Assembly (NCBI GenBank): GCA_029207755.1
Contig: JARCOQ010000002.1
Coordinates: 7,378,001-7,442,000 of the forward strand
Origin: Chamaea fasciata
Taxonomy: Eukaryota > Chordata > Aves > Passeriformes > Sylviidae
Length of the DNA stretch: 64,000 nt
Reading direction: 5' to 3'
Every line of letters begins with the position of its first letter. The first letter of the stretch is position 1. Positions 1-14,700 of the stretch are shown piece by piece. Below the pieces are notes generated by a model. That model searched no databases, was not told the DNA's origin, and was given only the letters and a program-made list of their open reading frames with translations. The position numbers were made by a program, and so were the translations under genes.

Positions 1-3000
1 CTTTCGCAATATTCTCCCCTCCACTTATTCCTGCATCACTGAAGTGGAAATTGCTTCCTATATAAATCAGTATTTAAGGTAATGTCATAGATGTATCTTT
101 TAGGTTAATTGCTGCTATGAAAACATGATACTGTAGAAATTGCAGTGCAGCTATTACAGCAGGATCCCCAGGACCCAGAGGCATCAAGTCAGCATGGAAT
201 CTCAGAAGTTCCCCGTGACAGGAGCTCACAGCCAGAGCTGTGTCAGGACTTGATGGGCATGAGAAGTGACAGTCATTTCTGCACGTCATGGAGAGCTGAT
301 CAACCAGCTCCACTTCATTACAGTATAACCTTGCAGTGGCATTCATTATCAGGACAGAAGGGAAACCCTGCTAAACACAATAGTTTGAAAAAGAAGAAAT
401 TTTAAGCAGACCGCAGTAAGGACAAAAAAAAAAAAAATCTTTTGTTAAAGGACACAAATTTGAAAAGTCGCTTTCAAACTGATGGAACTGCAGCATCTAC
501 AAGCTAATTAAAATTCAGCACAAAACAAAATTCTTGTTGAGGTGGAGAAAAACATTCTTGCAACAGAAATACTTTAAACCTGTAAAACGTTAGCCTGACA
601 GGCATGAATTGGCTTCTGCCTTCTTATATGTGGGAGACACATGAGCCATCATTTCTTCACCCGTACCTTTGGTAAATTAGACCACATCAAGTGTCTCCTG
701 TAATTCCTTTTGTGATAGCCCAATTTCCCCTCTGTGATGGCCATTTTCATGCTTGTTTTCTTTCTCTCATTATGTCAGCTTTTCCCTTGCCTGCATTTTC
801 CTGCCCCAGTACTGGTTTAATAATAAATAAAGAAATAAATCAAGAAATTCAGTAGTTAATGGCCATGTCCAAGGGAAAATGAATATGCTATCTGATTTCC
901 TTATCAACATTTAAAAAACAGAACACAGAAAATATTTACTTTTTTCTAGTCACTAGGCTAACCTTTATAGACTAAACACTTTTCCTACTAATTCATCTTT
1001 CTCTTAAAGATCTACCAAGCCCAGGACAAAAAAGTAAAACAAGTTTCCAGAAAACATCAAAAAAGAATCATTAAAAATTAAACACACCTACTAACTCTAC
1101 CATGCTATAAATATTAAATTGGTCCAAATACAACATACTTATTGACCAGAATTTTTAGAGCTGGATTTTTTTTTTAAATCTAGTGAGAGTGCACATACTA
1201 GAACAGGATGTACTTAGTATTAGGCAATCCTATATCAGATCAAAGGATTTCAGAGCCATTTCTAGCCAGAGAATGACATTATTTATACTACTGTCTCCAC
1301 AGAGGATAAATCCATTTCTTGTTTGAAAAGGTTAGGCAATAAAGGGAGATTTATAAAACTAGTACAAATAATTGGTTTCCTTTTCCTTATCCCCTGTTGG
1401 CTGCAGTACTCGTTGGATAACCTTAAACCTCCACCCAGTCTGAAGCAAAATATTTTTACTGAGATTTAACCATACTGTTTTCCTAAAAGATCTACATAAT
1501 TATCATTATGTTTCTACTGAATCAAACCCCCGTTTTAAATGGGGGCACATCTACATATATTTTTCAGTGTCCCAAAGTTCCCACTGTATAAAACTGATTT
1601 TTCACAAAGTCACCTGCACTATTTCACTCCTCTATGAAAAACAACAGCTACAAATATTCAGGAGACAAAAGACGGGAAGATATTTCTAGTTTATAAACAC
1701 TAATATTAAGAATGTATTTAAAAGAGAGTGAAATGCTGCAAAAAATAAGAAGGTAAACAGTGACCTTAATAATGTCTGAAATCTGTAAACTGATACTAGG
1801 CTTTATTATGGTTTACTTTTTAGTTTAGTTCTCGCTTAATATCAGTGTTAAGTCAATTAAAAAAGACAATGGCAATATTTAATTTGCTAGCTAGAGATAG
1901 CCCTTTGGAAAAAAAAAAGAAAAAAGGTTTGACACGCTGTGGCAGTCATTAAAAAAAATTCCTAGTAACATTTGTAAATCAAGATTTCCAAGACCTTATT
2001 GCATTTCACACAATGTCATTGATAATATCACCAACAGGTACAAACTATTTTTAAAAGCATGTCAGACTTGCTGATGACTATCACCAAGCACACTACATGA
2101 ATAAATCACTGAAAATTGCTTTAAAATAAATATGAAGAGATGAGACTCTGAATGAAATCTTAGGTATTTTATGTTCTAGTTATCCATAATGGAGGCAGAA
2201 CAAAGCCAGCAAAGAACGAGAACTCTTTTCCTGTGCAATTAAAAATGAAATCCAACTAAACCATAATTGTGCAGGAGGAAATTTTCAGCAAAATGGTTCA
2301 GTGCTGGTTTTCATGATCTCATTTAGCAATTTGATCCTGCTCAGCAGAAGACTTGGATACCTACTTATTAGGAAATTTCACATACTTGAAAACTTCTTGA
2401 TTTCCAAGTAGCAGAGGAATGAGCTCCAACATTTTGCCAAATTGCTACTTAAATATTTGGTGTTTCACTGATGACAGGTTGCAAATTAATGCAAATTACT
2501 ATAGGACTTAATGCACAACTTTAACACCTGGGCACCAGAAATTAGGGAATATTTACCTGAATTCATTTCACACAAGCCTTGAAGCAATAAATCAGGCACA
2601 ATGGCTAGAGTGCAACTTCTTACCTAAAATGGACAAATTAAATAGAACAAAAGAATATTTAACTTGTCTACAAATAAATGCAGCTTTTGAAGACTTACTG
2701 CTCTATCCCGGAAATACACAATGAATATCCAGCCAAAGGAATGATGTAAAAACCACAGATGTTGGGAGGGAGACTGTCCCCTTAGTTTTTCTCCACTGAA
2801 TCCGTTAACAATCGGTTAAACAAAATCTAAACAAGCACAGTTGACACTAGGTTTAGAAACCTGAAATAAAGCGGTATTCTTCTAAAAAATGTTAATAAGA
2901 AACTGCTGAGTTGGTCACAAGCACAAGAGAATTTTTGAAGAAGAACTACTTACTATAGTGACCATAACAAAACATATTTAAATGCAAAGGGGGAAAAAAA

Positions 3001-3280
3001 TGAGCAAGAATAAAGAGGTGTACTACAGCAATCAAAAAGTGTATTTTTGCAAAAAGAACATCAGGAGAGAAATTAGATAAAATGTTTGTACCTGACACGG
3101 AACTATTCAAAGATCTCATAACAGAGTCCTCATATTTTGGAACTTTTACCCAAATAACTGGATATACCATCAAAAATACCAGAGAGGACACTTGCTCTTT
3201 TCACTTTCAAAGTCAGTTTTGTGGGTTTGCTTTGTTTCTAATGACATCACATTCTGTAAACAGCTCCACAATGCTAATAG
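1..3280. other. Intronic AT-rich DNA, no gene recognised
   Basis: Left end of the ROBO1 intron downstream of the Ig1 exon. AT-rich, unique-looking sequence with short A runs (for example 424-437) and no recognisable transposon. Open frames near 74-405 on both strands lack any family resemblance and overlap each other. I see no splice-flanked coding segment. Confidence 0.7.
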
Positions 3281-3640
3281 TCACTGAGGGTGGAAGGGAC
3301 CTCTCAAATTTTCCAGTCCAACCTTTCCTGCTCCAGCATGGCCAGATAGCACAGGGTGCTCAGGCCAATATGTCCAGTCAGGTTTGGAGTATCGCCACAG
3401 ACAGAGACTTCACAACCTCTCCAGGAATCGCTGTTTCCCCTCTCAGTAGAGGAGTGAGTTCTTCTGGTCAGATGGAATTTTGTGTGGTTTTGTTTGCACC
3501 CGTTGTCTCCTCTCCTGCCACTGGGCACTACTGAGAAAGAGTTTGGCTTCTTCTTACTCATTCCTCTCCATCAGGCATATTCAGGCATGGATTAGGATCC
3601 TCCAGACCTAATCACTTCTGAAACAGAACAGCTCTCCCAC
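3281..3640 (-). mobile_element. CR1 LINE fragment, old and degraded, 3' region
   Basis: Plus-strand reading starts with GAGGGTGGAAGGGACCTCT and continues through TCCAGTCCAACC, CTTCACAACCTCTCCAGG, GGTCAGATGGAATTTTGTGTG and GCCACTGGGCACTACTGA. This is the reverse complement of the 3' part of an avian CR1 retrotransposon, so the element lies on the minus strand, sense to ROBO1. The match becomes weak beyond about 3640 (CAGGCATGGATTAGGATCC and AACAGCTCTCCCA are the last good anchors), and the element may reach about 3700. Divergence is high, suggesting an old insertion. The open frames crossing it on both strands are by-products. Confidence 0.85.
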
Positions 3641-6600
3641 GATTTTAGTGATAACATTCCAACCTGATCTCCACTTCCCAGCTGTCTCTCTGTAATCACT
3701 TCTAGTGACCCTACCATTTGTCTGAATTATTGAAGCCCATTCTCACTCAGCTCTTCAATACCGGAAAATATCTGCAGCGGTTTGCCAGTGCTATACAATT
3801 CCATTCCAATCCACTTTCTCCAAAGTAATATTAAGTCATCAAAACTGAACAAAACCTCAGAAACTGCAACCAGGGACAACATATTACACAGCACCTCCAG
3901 TATATTACACATGGGACCTGTTTCTGATATTACCTCTCCCTTGAAGTACTCCGCCATTCAGACAGAAGCATGCAGCACAATTTCTAGCTGTTTGTTTAGT
4001 TTTGCTCAAATATAAATTGATGAAACGAGCCATTTTTAAAGCCATAATCAAAACCATCAAACTTGATAGTAAAGCATTTTTTTTCTGAGCAATATTACTA
4101 AGCAAAAAAAAAAACAGAAAAAAAGAAAATTCCCTTTTTTCCTCTTTAATGCCATTTTAATTATCTTCCAGCTAATGGAAGTCTACTCCAAATGCTATTT
4201 TCTTCTATTGTGTTTCCTTTCAGTAATACTGCAGTGCTCATCTTGGCTAATAGATGTCTGCAAATCAACCAGGCTGTCTGTCTCTCCCAGGATCTACTGA
4301 CCAGAAGGTATAGCCCAAAAGCTAATGAGCTGCTAAACATTGCTGCCATTGAAGAGAGATGTATTGTGAATTTGCAATTTTGCCAAACACCACACACATA
4401 ACCGATGATTCCTGTCAGTAGCTGCAGTGTGAGATCACGATTGACTCCAAGATAACAATTAAAATGGAATACATTAAGGAACTCGTTATGGATAGGAGCA
4501 GCATAAAGCTTGTCACTGACTATGGCTTCATTCCTCTGATGCAGACACCTCATGAAAGCCTTAATGATTTGCCAGGTATTGTAGATGATCAGTCTATATA
4601 TAAAACTTATTTGGAATAGTCTATAGCTTTGTTTACTGCAGGGAAATCAAAAATTTCATTTATTTTGGAATATAAATCTCTTACATGCCCAGACAGAATA
4701 ATGGCTAAAACATTCAGAAGTAAAGTATTACCCTACAGTCATTTCACTCATACAATTAAAGATCTGATTTACACAAGAGCCCGAATTCCACATTGAACTG
4801 AACACATACCCATCTGCCTTAGTTCCCATTTTACTACAGAAGAGAAAAAGGCAGCTCAGAACTAGATTCACACCAAAGGGTTTTGATAAATGCACTCCTG
4901 GACTCAGTACACAAATCCTATAATTTCCTTTAAACACCAAAGCCCTTTCATGAATCTACACGTTCACTAAAACTTTCACAGCAGAAGAAGCTACGCAGGG
5001 AGAACATGAAGCTTCTTCATTTTAGAGATGTGTTTTATCACTGTATTCATAAACCATAACTATCTAGTTGTAGATGTTAAAATGCATCTTTTGCAAGAAA
5101 AAGTGAGCTATTCTTGCCAAATACAGCAACATTTGAGAGTGTCCTTTATTTACATTCAGTGACTCAGTGGTCAAAGCTCTTGCCATATGTCATCACATCC
5201 TCAGGGACCATCTCCCTAATCATTGTTACAAGAAAGGGTCAGAGATGTTTATTTTTGTTTATTCGTTTAAGAAAAATAAATAATTACCATTTTAAAAAGA
5301 TCAGTTCACTCATGACCACTTCAAAACAATATTCACATTTACTTTGCTCTCTTTCAGTGAACCTGTCCAGAATGTCAGACTGCAGATTTCAGTATGTTCT
5401 TCCAATTATAACTTTTCGTGCCACTTGAGTTCTGAAGTGCAGTGAATTTTACATAATGAAAAGAAAGCTACAACAGCACAAAGCTCAGGCTTCTTTGGAA
5501 GGCTGCTAGTTTAAATGAGAAATGAAAACAAGGCAGCAACAAAACTAGACACATTTCAAATCAGAGGTAAAAATAAAGCAATACACGAAGTCAGCTTCAG
5601 AACTTTTCTATTTATAATGTATTTTAACTCCTCACACCAGAGCTGGTTGATCTGGAGGTCTTAGAACTGTATATTTTTTTTTTATTACTACTATTTTTTT
5701 TACCAGTTTGCTGTGCTTCATTAGATAAATTCCAAGCTTGACTTTTTGCACCTAACAAAGCATAAAAGACTAAATCTATGAACCACTGCTTTCATTATAC
5801 TCTCCCTTTTAAGGCCAAAACCCAGCTTTCAAGCAGCACTGAACATTATCTAAGTGCAGTGGCTCATGAAATATTGGACATTAAAATCAATCAGAGTTTA
5901 TCCTGGGAGTCTAGACATAAAATGAGATGTTTCTCATGTAACTTTTAGAAACGAAATAGGAGAATTTTCATCACTGTAGCTGATTCATCACTGCATGGGT
6001 GAAAAACACATGGACAGAAGAGTACAGACATTTTTCTGCTTAGGAAATACCTGTTAAGTGGATCTGTGAGCAGTAATCAGACATGGGGGGAAAAAAAAAA
6101 GGCATTCTCCAAGGACACATACAATTCACAAGCTGGAACCAATTAAAGCCAAGTGAAATCCATTAGAACCTAAGTTCCTCAAAATTCTGTTCATACCTCT
6201 CTGGATGGCCATGTGCTGCATAGAAATGTACATGCAAAAAACCCAATGTTTCAAAGAACTACTAATCTAAAAGCAATACTATAAAGCCATCCTCAATAAT
6301 ATTCTGTGCTGGAACTCTAATTTGAACATGTTTGAAAAGCAAAAATCACTCTTTGGTGACATCAATTGAAAAAGAAAAAAGCCATCCACAAACCCCAGTA
6401 TTTCTTTTTATTAAATCAAATAAGGGGTTTTTTATAGATACTATTTTTATTCCAAGATGATTTGTAATTAATATATTTTAAAATAAAAATCTGTCTTCGG
6501 TAATATCTTTAAAAAGTTAACTTGAAAAATCAGAAATCCATACCTAAACTTGAAAATAATGGTGACATTTTCTAACTTAAACTGTTTAGGAGGAAATCAT

Positions 6601-6681
6601 ATCTACAGTGGTCTTCTACATTGAAGGTTATAGTTGCAACAGTTATTTTATCTGATGTTTCTTCCATCCTTAGTTTAAAAG

Positions 6682-6708
6682 AAAAAAAAAAAAAAAAAAA
6701 CAAAAAAA
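6682..6708. repeat. Poly-A tract
   Basis: Nineteen consecutive A (6682-6700), one C, then seven A, followed by ACCC-type sequence. Simple repeat. No upstream retrotransposed sequence is recognisable. Confidence 0.95.
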
Positions 6709-8793
6709 CCCAGTTTTACCAAATGACAATTAACCAGACAAAATATTGCCAAATTTTACCTTTAAGCAATTGAATTTCATCTCCTCTATCACAGACTCTC
6801 TGGGTAATCATTTCTCTCTAGCAAAACCATCAAAACACCTCTTCCAACTCTTCTGCAAGGTGCTACACATGGCAGCTCAGGACGACGTCAAAGTGGCCAC
6901 TTTAAAGAGACCACTTTCTTGACTGACATAAAAGTTTCCAATTCTAAAGTTAATGCATCACAATTTCTGCAGAATTCCTGTTTTTTTCTGTCTCATCTTT
7001 ATTGGGAATTCAAGCTTCAACAGCACTCTACTAGAGTAAAACTGCACAAAGCTCAGGCTCCTCTTCTGGACAGAACCTTTCTGCTGTTGCTTCAAATCTG
7101 GGGTGGGTTTTTTTCCTCCAAGTTTATTACATTCATTTTACTAGCAGTCAAAAAAAAAAATTTAAAATACAACAACCAAGCATAAACATGGCTTCTAAAA
7201 CAACAAGCACCACCACTAGCTGTCCATTCAGATAAGGAGATGAAATTATTTTTAGCTGGGGATAAAAAATAAAGTGTCTGAACACCAGCCTCCCTCAGAC
7301 TCTGCAGTCGCTGCACCCCCCCCACATCACCCTGTCTTTTCCATCCTTTGGCAGGTGTTCCTTTTTCCCTTCCTTCCACCAGGACTGGTGTCAGCTGATC
7401 TCACAGACATGGCTTTAAGGACCACTTCTGTCATGGGAATTCCTAGAGCTTCCTGCTACTCCTTACCCATCCATGCCCTTGTCCCTCACAGCAGCTCAGC
7501 ACTACCCCAGCCTGTCTGGGGCTCCAACCACAACATTTGGTGTGATGAAATTATCTGAGCCTGGCTCATTTTACCAATTAAATGATAAATTAACAGCCAC
7601 GTGTAGAGATGGGCAAATGTGGTACCCACTGGCCAGGCCCCAGAAGCAGAGGCCGAGTCCCATGAAGCCCTGCCTGCTGCCTTTCATGGCGCATCAATAC
7701 CTGGTGACCCCAGAGCCCAGACAGTTGCTAAATATTTAAGAGAAAAAACAGCTGTGAGTAATAAAGCTACCTTTAAGAGAAAAAATAATCATCATGCTGG
7801 GAACCAAATTAGTGTGTTCAGGAAGGAGAAGTTACACATAGCTGAATGTTAAGCAGTGTGGTTGGAAGTAAATACAAGTGATGTTACAAAACAACTTTAT
7901 CTCTTTTCCATATGACCTTTTAGATCCTCCTGAACTAAATGAAAGAGAGATGATTCTCAAACCTCCCTTCATTGTGGAACTTCATCAGACATTTACAACA
8001 AAAAAAGCCTACATAAACTTCAGATTTTTATCTACCATCTGCTGATAAATATCACAGCAATGCACGTAAAGAGGTCAGAAAGCCAAGACGAACACAGCTC
8101 TGTTACCAGAAATATTAAATCACCAAGCTTAAGCACAGGTAGTCTGACACTCCCCCTCTTGGAAATCAAACAGAAGTAGATCAAAGGGTTAATTCACACT
8201 TGGTATTGTTCTAACAAGCAGGATATCAGCTGGTAGGTGAGAGCATACAGAAAGGCAGCACTGACGCCCAAGGAAAATACCAGCTGTCTCTGCTCAGAGA
8301 AGACAGATTACCACCTGTCCCCGTTATCTTCCACACACAATACAAGGCACGCTGGCCATTTTAACAGGGATAACTGTACCCATATGCTGTTTAATTTTGA
8401 ACTGCACTCTCCCTTCCTTGTAAATATTCGTGATGGATCAGTCTAAATGGTAGATTAGCTCAGTAGTGATGTTTAGCTAGAGGCTGAACTTCACACTTTG
8501 GCTCCCCGAAGCCTTAATGCACAGTGTGCTGTGTTAGCATCATCACTTCAGGCAAACAGCAGAAAGCAAACACATACGCACACGTTTGTGCACTCAAACA
8601 CGCACAAAGAGAGGAAAAGATTTTTTTAAATTATTAAGATCTTAAAAATGCTTTGTAGAAGAACTGTTTTAAGTTGCATCCTGGCAAAAGAGCTTTGTTC
8701 CATATGCTGTGAGTAGCCCTGCCTACCTTCTAAGCAATACATGAAATAGTGGTGTTACAAAGTCATAAATACTGCCGTAGATTTCAAAACAAG

Positions 8794-8813
8794 AAAAAAA
8801 AAAAAAAAAAAAA
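8794..8813. repeat. Poly-A tract (20 A)
   Basis: Twenty consecutive A in otherwise unique intronic DNA. It creates a lysine run in a chance plus-strand frame. Confidence 0.95.
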
Positions 8814-9228
8814 GAAACAATCTTCCCACAATCTATACAATCAGGAAAAAAATACATCTGTTCCACTAAGTTCTACAATGACATTTTTGACAGAAACATA
8901 TAAACAGCACCTTTTTTTTAAGAGCAAATAACTAGAATCTCAACAACAACTTTCTGTTAGTTTGGACACTTGATTCTCGAAAGTTAACTGGTTGCTTTTA
9001 TGTTTGAAATGTGGCTCTGAGAAATACCTTTATGACATAATCTGAGTTTATAAAGAAATAGGAACAAAAATAGTCATCTACAGTGCAATGATGCCACCTT
9101 CACAATCATAACTCTGCCAAAAAAAAAACCCCTGACTCAACCCAAATCCTCAAATCCCATAGGAGCAGCAAATTTCAGTATTCTAGCTCTTTTTTTTATT
9201 CTCTTTCAGCCATTCTGAGTGTTGAAGC

Positions 9229-9314
9229 CACACCAAAAAAACCCCAAATAAACAAAAACCACACCAAAAACCCTCCAAACAAACAAATTTAAAAAAAAAA
9301 TCCAAGAAAAAAAT
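9229..9314. repeat. A/C-rich low-complexity tract
   Basis: Plus strand consists almost only of A and C, with motifs such as CACACCAAAA, AAACAAACAAA and a ten-A run at 9291-9300. On the sense strand of ROBO1 this is G/T-rich. Confidence 0.85.
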
Positions 9315-11658
9315 GCACTTCAGAATTGCTGGCATGGAATACAGCTGGCTGCTGTCCATCAGCCAGATGTCAGTGGCTAAAAGCTGCATCATTTGCAGGG
9401 AATAGCAAGGGTGTCTGACTAGGAGGCAGAAATACATCAACGAGCAGTGGGATGAAGGACCTCAAATTCTGAGTGCCTCTGAAGCTTCAGAGATTTGCAG
9501 AGCTCTCTCGTCTTGCTCAATCCCTGAGAATACTTCACCCTAGCAGCTGTTGAGATGTTTGTTTGAATAAATTTTTGTAAAAAATGTTGAAATAATTATT
9601 TTGTATAAAGCTCTTGCATCATGGTCTAGGCTGCTAGTTATTGTAGGGCTGTGAGACAATGCACTGTGGTTTTGACCCAGAATCAAGTATTCACTTATGC
9701 TGCTTTTAGTTTTAGAAAAATTTAAAAACTCAAAGACATGAAAGATTCACACTGAATGCAAAGGTTCATAAATTTCCCCTGGTCACTCACTCCTTCAACT
9801 CACTCTGTTCCATCAGGCATGACATTCGTGATAGTTGAAAAGAAACTTAACACCATATCCAGCTCCATGTTTTTTCCTAAGAAACCAACACACATCAAAA
9901 GTCCACCACTGGTCTTTTCAGCATTTCAGAGTTCTCAATTTTTTGAACTGAAATTTCACCACACGTTATTTTAACTCATAATAAATATTTTAATTCCTTC
10001 CATGTCGACACTTCAGTTGGTATGAAGTTGCTGAGCTAACACACAAAAATTCCCAGCCAAAAATTCAAAAACTCACAGAACAACATGATTTTCAACAGTC
10101 AGATATGCTTTCTTATTAGATATTCACAGGCTAGAAAACATACAACTTTCATAAAATTAAACCAAGGAAACTTTTAATTTTTAAACATGATGTAAGAGAT
10201 GCACAATTTATCGGCAAATTGTCTAAAGAGATCTGCTCATTTAATCAGCTCCCCCTTTTCTGAAGCTGGTAAAAATTTATTTTATTCTCAGCTGAAGCAA
10301 GGCAATTCTTGTGCTGATCTACAGAGCAACTATATTGCCTTTAATGAAGACTCAAATGCTCTGAAGATGTGTGTCTTTAAATATAAATGAACTTACCTTC
10401 TTAAATTTGTTCCCCGGTCTCGTAAGGGAAGTATACAACCCTTCAATTTTAAAATAAAACTTGCACATCTACCAAGAGTACTCATATCTGAATTTCAGAC
10501 ACATCATTTATTTATATTCTACGTCCAGAAAAATTAAGTTGACCATTAAAGAAATCATATTATTTCACAGGTGTCATGCATAAGTGCATTTTATTCCCTA
10601 TAGCATATTCTGATTAATTTGACTTAAACCCCTGCAGTGGGATGCAACAACATTATACTAAACAGCAAATATTGTAAACAAAGATTTATTCAGATAGCTA
10701 CTACACTTAGTACATTTTTCTACAGCTGATCCAAACAAACTGTTTCCACATGGTTTCATGAACTGACAAATTCTTTTTCATTTAGGAACTCTAAAAGAAT
10801 AAATCTTTCATGCAGTGAAAATTTGATTGCTTCAGCTCGATTAGACTTTTGTTTCAAGTAACCAAACACAGCAGTGTAATCCAGCCAAGAAACATTGGTC
10901 CCTATGAAATGTTGTTACTTAAGGTTAATATAACAGGTGAAAATAAGGAACATCAGCAGGTGGAATTCTAGAAGTTCAGTTGATCATTAGGCTAAAGTCA
11001 AACAAGAAAATGCACCCACAGGCATAAATACTATATAGAGAGAAGTCACCAAAAAGATGACAGTATCTGAAAAAATATTATTTTTTCATACTTTTACCAA
11101 ATACATGCTTATAGTCTGGCAGCGATATGGCACATTCCTCCCTGCTTGAATCAGTTTGGGTTTTTTCTGTGAGAAATGCCTGGAATTCAATCCCTATATT
11201 ACACTGGCAATGAAAGAAGAATATTACAAGCAAATCTAATATCCTTATTTATGAAAGAATGCTGAACAAGTGCAAAATGTGAAGAAGTACTGCAAAAAAA
11301 CCATCAAAAATCGATCAAGTCCCCACAAAAGTCACCCTTGCCAGAAGTCAGAATTTCACCCAGCCTCCTCAAAAAGAAGACTGAGGGGGCAATGACCTAG
11401 TTCCAGTCACGGAGAAATGCTGGATATCAAATGGTTCTTCTGACTTGGAGAAAGCACAACAGTAAAATGTTTACTAGCCTGGAACTGAAATCTGAGAAAG
11501 ATATACAGGAGACCAATTCATAAATTTTACATGGAAAGAGATTAATCTAAGGGAAGTGACAGAACATAAATGAGTTCTGGTTGCTTCGGCACGTGGGTTT
11601 TTTTTTTCCATTCCAAAACTGTTTGAGTACAACACAAGTTTTAAATTCAAGAGTATAT

Positions 11659-11752
11659 GGTGTGATTCCTGGGGTGTCCTGTGCACAGCCAGGAGATGGA
11701 CTTCATGATCCTTGTGGGTCCCTTTCAGCTCAGGATATCCTATGATTCTATG
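11659..11752 (+). mobile_element. CR1 LINE 3' terminus, 5'-truncated
   Basis: Plus-strand sequence GGTGTCCTGTGCACAGCCAGGA, GATGGACTTCATGATCCTTG, TGGGTCCCTTTCAGCTCAGG and the terminal TATGATTCTATG match the final ~95 nt of avian CR1, which ends in short ATTCTATG-type repeats rather than poly-A. Orientation is antisense to ROBO1. Severe 5' truncation is usual for this family. Confidence 0.9.
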
Positions 11753-14700
11753 CAACTCCTGACAGCAAGATGAGATGCCCATTTTCATCTGCTTATTCAG
11801 ACTCCTTTACCGGGAGCTCTCCTCCCTGACAAAATATCTGTTAAAAATGTTAACCTAAATATAGGCTAAGTCTCAGCTGGCACACAGACTTTTCCTAACT
11901 ACACTGTGTCAAAACAATTCTGCACAGTTTACACAGCATAATTCAACGTGGATTTTCTCAAAACAGGGTGCCTTGACAGTGGCTGCACATGCAGCAAGGC
12001 TGCCTCCAAGCAGGGATGTAATAATGGTAGGGAAGGATAGAGGCAAAGAGCTGGGACCAAAACCTCAACTTGGGTAAGCAGTAGCCATAAGAGCACACCT
12101 GACCTAATTTGACAAAAAAGCAGTTCATGTCACATCAGCCAGCTCCCCACCTCTGTGGGGCTGCATGCACAGAGGAAAGGGATGAGGTTATCCTCCATTC
12201 CCCCCTTTCTGAGCTACGGTAACAAGAGCAATTGCAGGATGGGGATAATACAGCCTAATACTTCAGCAGCTGCAATCCAGAGAAGTGAACTCCACAGTAC
12301 TGGAATTGCTCTTGCACTCAAAATAGCCTGTGGTGGCCGCACATTTCTACATGCAAGATATCCCTTTTTTTATTCTTCGAGAAGATTTACAAAAAAAAGA
12401 GTAAGAATCTGAGAAGGAATTGTCTGCTTTTGCTGCTGTTCTTTTTTGAGCCTATATCAACTCACAAATATTTAATTACCTTTTATATTTTGCAGCTATT
12501 AGATAGATTAGACCAGGTTTGAGTTTATGTGTTGTGATTGAGATAGAACAAGCGAGAGCAGCTACACCCAGTCCCTTTACTGGTAGGTTTTCTCTGCAGG
12601 CTTAACAAAGTACACAGACATCCATGCTGAGCTCTCTCACATAAAACTGATAATAAAATAAACCTTTCCAAACTATAGTCAGGTTATTTATTTTACATGG
12701 AGACAGAATCATTCCCATTAAGATCTTCTCTATCTTCTTCTCATTCATGACGATGTTCATATGCACAAACTGCACAAAGAATTGCTGATCCTGCCACACA
12801 CGAAGCAAAGGGTGGCACAGCCCCACCAGACAGAAGGGTGGTTTGGTTTGCTTCTGAACTGAAAAATCCTGGAGGCCCAAGCAGTAAACCAGCTCTGGAC
12901 CACGTCTGGGACTCACTTCAGGCTGCCAGCTCAGGTGGGAAGCACAACTGACTGCAAACTGGTTGAGAAGAAGTCACAGGACAAAGGCCAAGTTCAACAT
13001 CCAAAGGCTGGAACTCGCTACCTCTGCCTAGGGAAGTGTCTACAACAGCACTTTGAAAGTACCACCACTCCCGGCAGCTTGTTCAACCCTCCCTACCCTC
13101 TCTTTCAACATGTTCGCTCCTAGTCTAGGCTGTAAGCTCTATCTGATCCTGGGAATGCTGGATTCATTCTACAGTCAGTACGGAAAAGGGTGAAAACCAA
13201 GCAAATTTTCTTCTTAATGCCTTCTTGATTTGCTCAGTATCTATACCTATAAACTGAAGGCAGGGGAGAGAGGGTGGCAGGGGAGTGTTTGACATATTGA
13301 TTAATACTCTTCTAGGAGGAAAAATAAAAACAAAACCAAAAAAGCATTAGAAGAAACTTATTCAGTTTATATTTTCATACTGAAGAATTTTCTTACAGAT
13401 AAGAAGAGAATTAACAGTTCTGTCACTTATCATAATATGAACACAACCAAGTAAATATAAATAAGCCATGCAATAACATTATAACCAGAGTAGAGGTGGT
13501 GATTTTTTTCCTTGTAATATGTGACTTCTGAAACTCTGGGAAAAGTTATATACTGAATTTTTGCAGAACTTCATAGAGGAAATTAAATATTTTCTCCTGT
13601 TGCTCAGCATAACATGGGTGGAACAAAAATGTATTTGTAAGTGGTTTATACTTCTGTCTATTTCATGTTTTTAAATAACAAAAAATTAATGCATTTTTTA
13701 AGAATCTCATTTAATTAGCAGAAAAGGTAAGGTAACCTCACAGTGCATTTACCAGAATTTTCATTTTCTCACATACAACTGTGTGCACAAAACAAAACAC
13801 AAAAACAAATGCACTAATAAAAGTTTGAAAGAGTAAAACTCTGAAAAAGACCTACGGAATCAATATTGACTTTCATTGGTGCATCTCTTGATTTCCCCCC
13901 TAAGAAAGAAAAGTGGTAAGTTATGAGGAACAGCTAAGAGAGTCGCTTTAGTGCATCAGATTTATGACAACCTGAAATCTATTACTTTCTCTTATAAACT
14001 CAGGCATAGTTTGGCAGTGACATTATTTTGAACTCTTTCCATATGATTAGAAGCTGACAGGCTTTGAAGAAGGGGGCCTGGACAACGCATTCTCCAGAGA
14101 AACCCGTCAAGCATGGTGATTCTGTAAATATACATCTGTAAACACATTATCAAAAGTACTTCTAGGTTTATTTTCAACTACTATTCTTAATAAACGAGCC
14201 TTGCTGTAAAAGACTTTCATGCACACTAGAAAGGAGATCATTCAACCATGTTCAAAGGATATAAACATGCAAGGCCACATCACACCAACTCAAATCAATC
14301 ATCTTCTCTAGTTGTCTGTAGAGACAAACCAACCTCGATAAACACCTCGATGGGAGCATTTGCTTGTTTCAAACATGAAACAAACTAAACTGAGATTTGT
14401 ACTAATGATGCACAAAGCAAAGAGCAGACCAGTGGTGACCACTCTGAAAACAAAGTATCCAGGATGTTTGTGCTAACCATCTAAAATGGAAAATACTTCC
14501 ATTAAATGAGCTTGCTAAATGCTGACTGATGTGATCAAAAATGACAGTGAGCTTGCCAAAGCCAAGTGAGCAAGGTAAGTAACTGAGCATTGTCCTTCCA
14601 GCAGGTGTTATGTGCTGCTCCAGGAGACTGTCATCTTGCCACCTAAGAGAGAGGGTTACAGCCCAGCTGGAGTAACAAACAGCCCACAGATCTGACAAAA

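Larger units (their letters stand above)
3641..11658. other. Intronic DNA with simple repeats, no gene recognised
   Basis: AT-rich intron. It contains poly-A tracts at 6682-6708 and 8794-8813 and an A/C-rich tract at 9229-9314. A moderately GC-richer patch at about 7280-7730 has overlapping frames of up to about 95 codons with no recognisable product. A 130-codon minus frame at 4161-4553 also resembles no family I know. No splice-bounded exon is apparent. Confidence 0.65.

Noticed and set aside
3082..3534. 150-codon plus-strand frame
   Set aside because: Its second half is the reverse complement of a CR1 fragment (from 3281) and its first half is unique intron. It is chance read-through, not a gene.
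4161..4553. 130-codon minus-strand open frame
   Set aside because: No recognisable family, no convincing splice context, and a frame of this length is expected about once by chance in 64 kb of two-strand AT-rich DNA.
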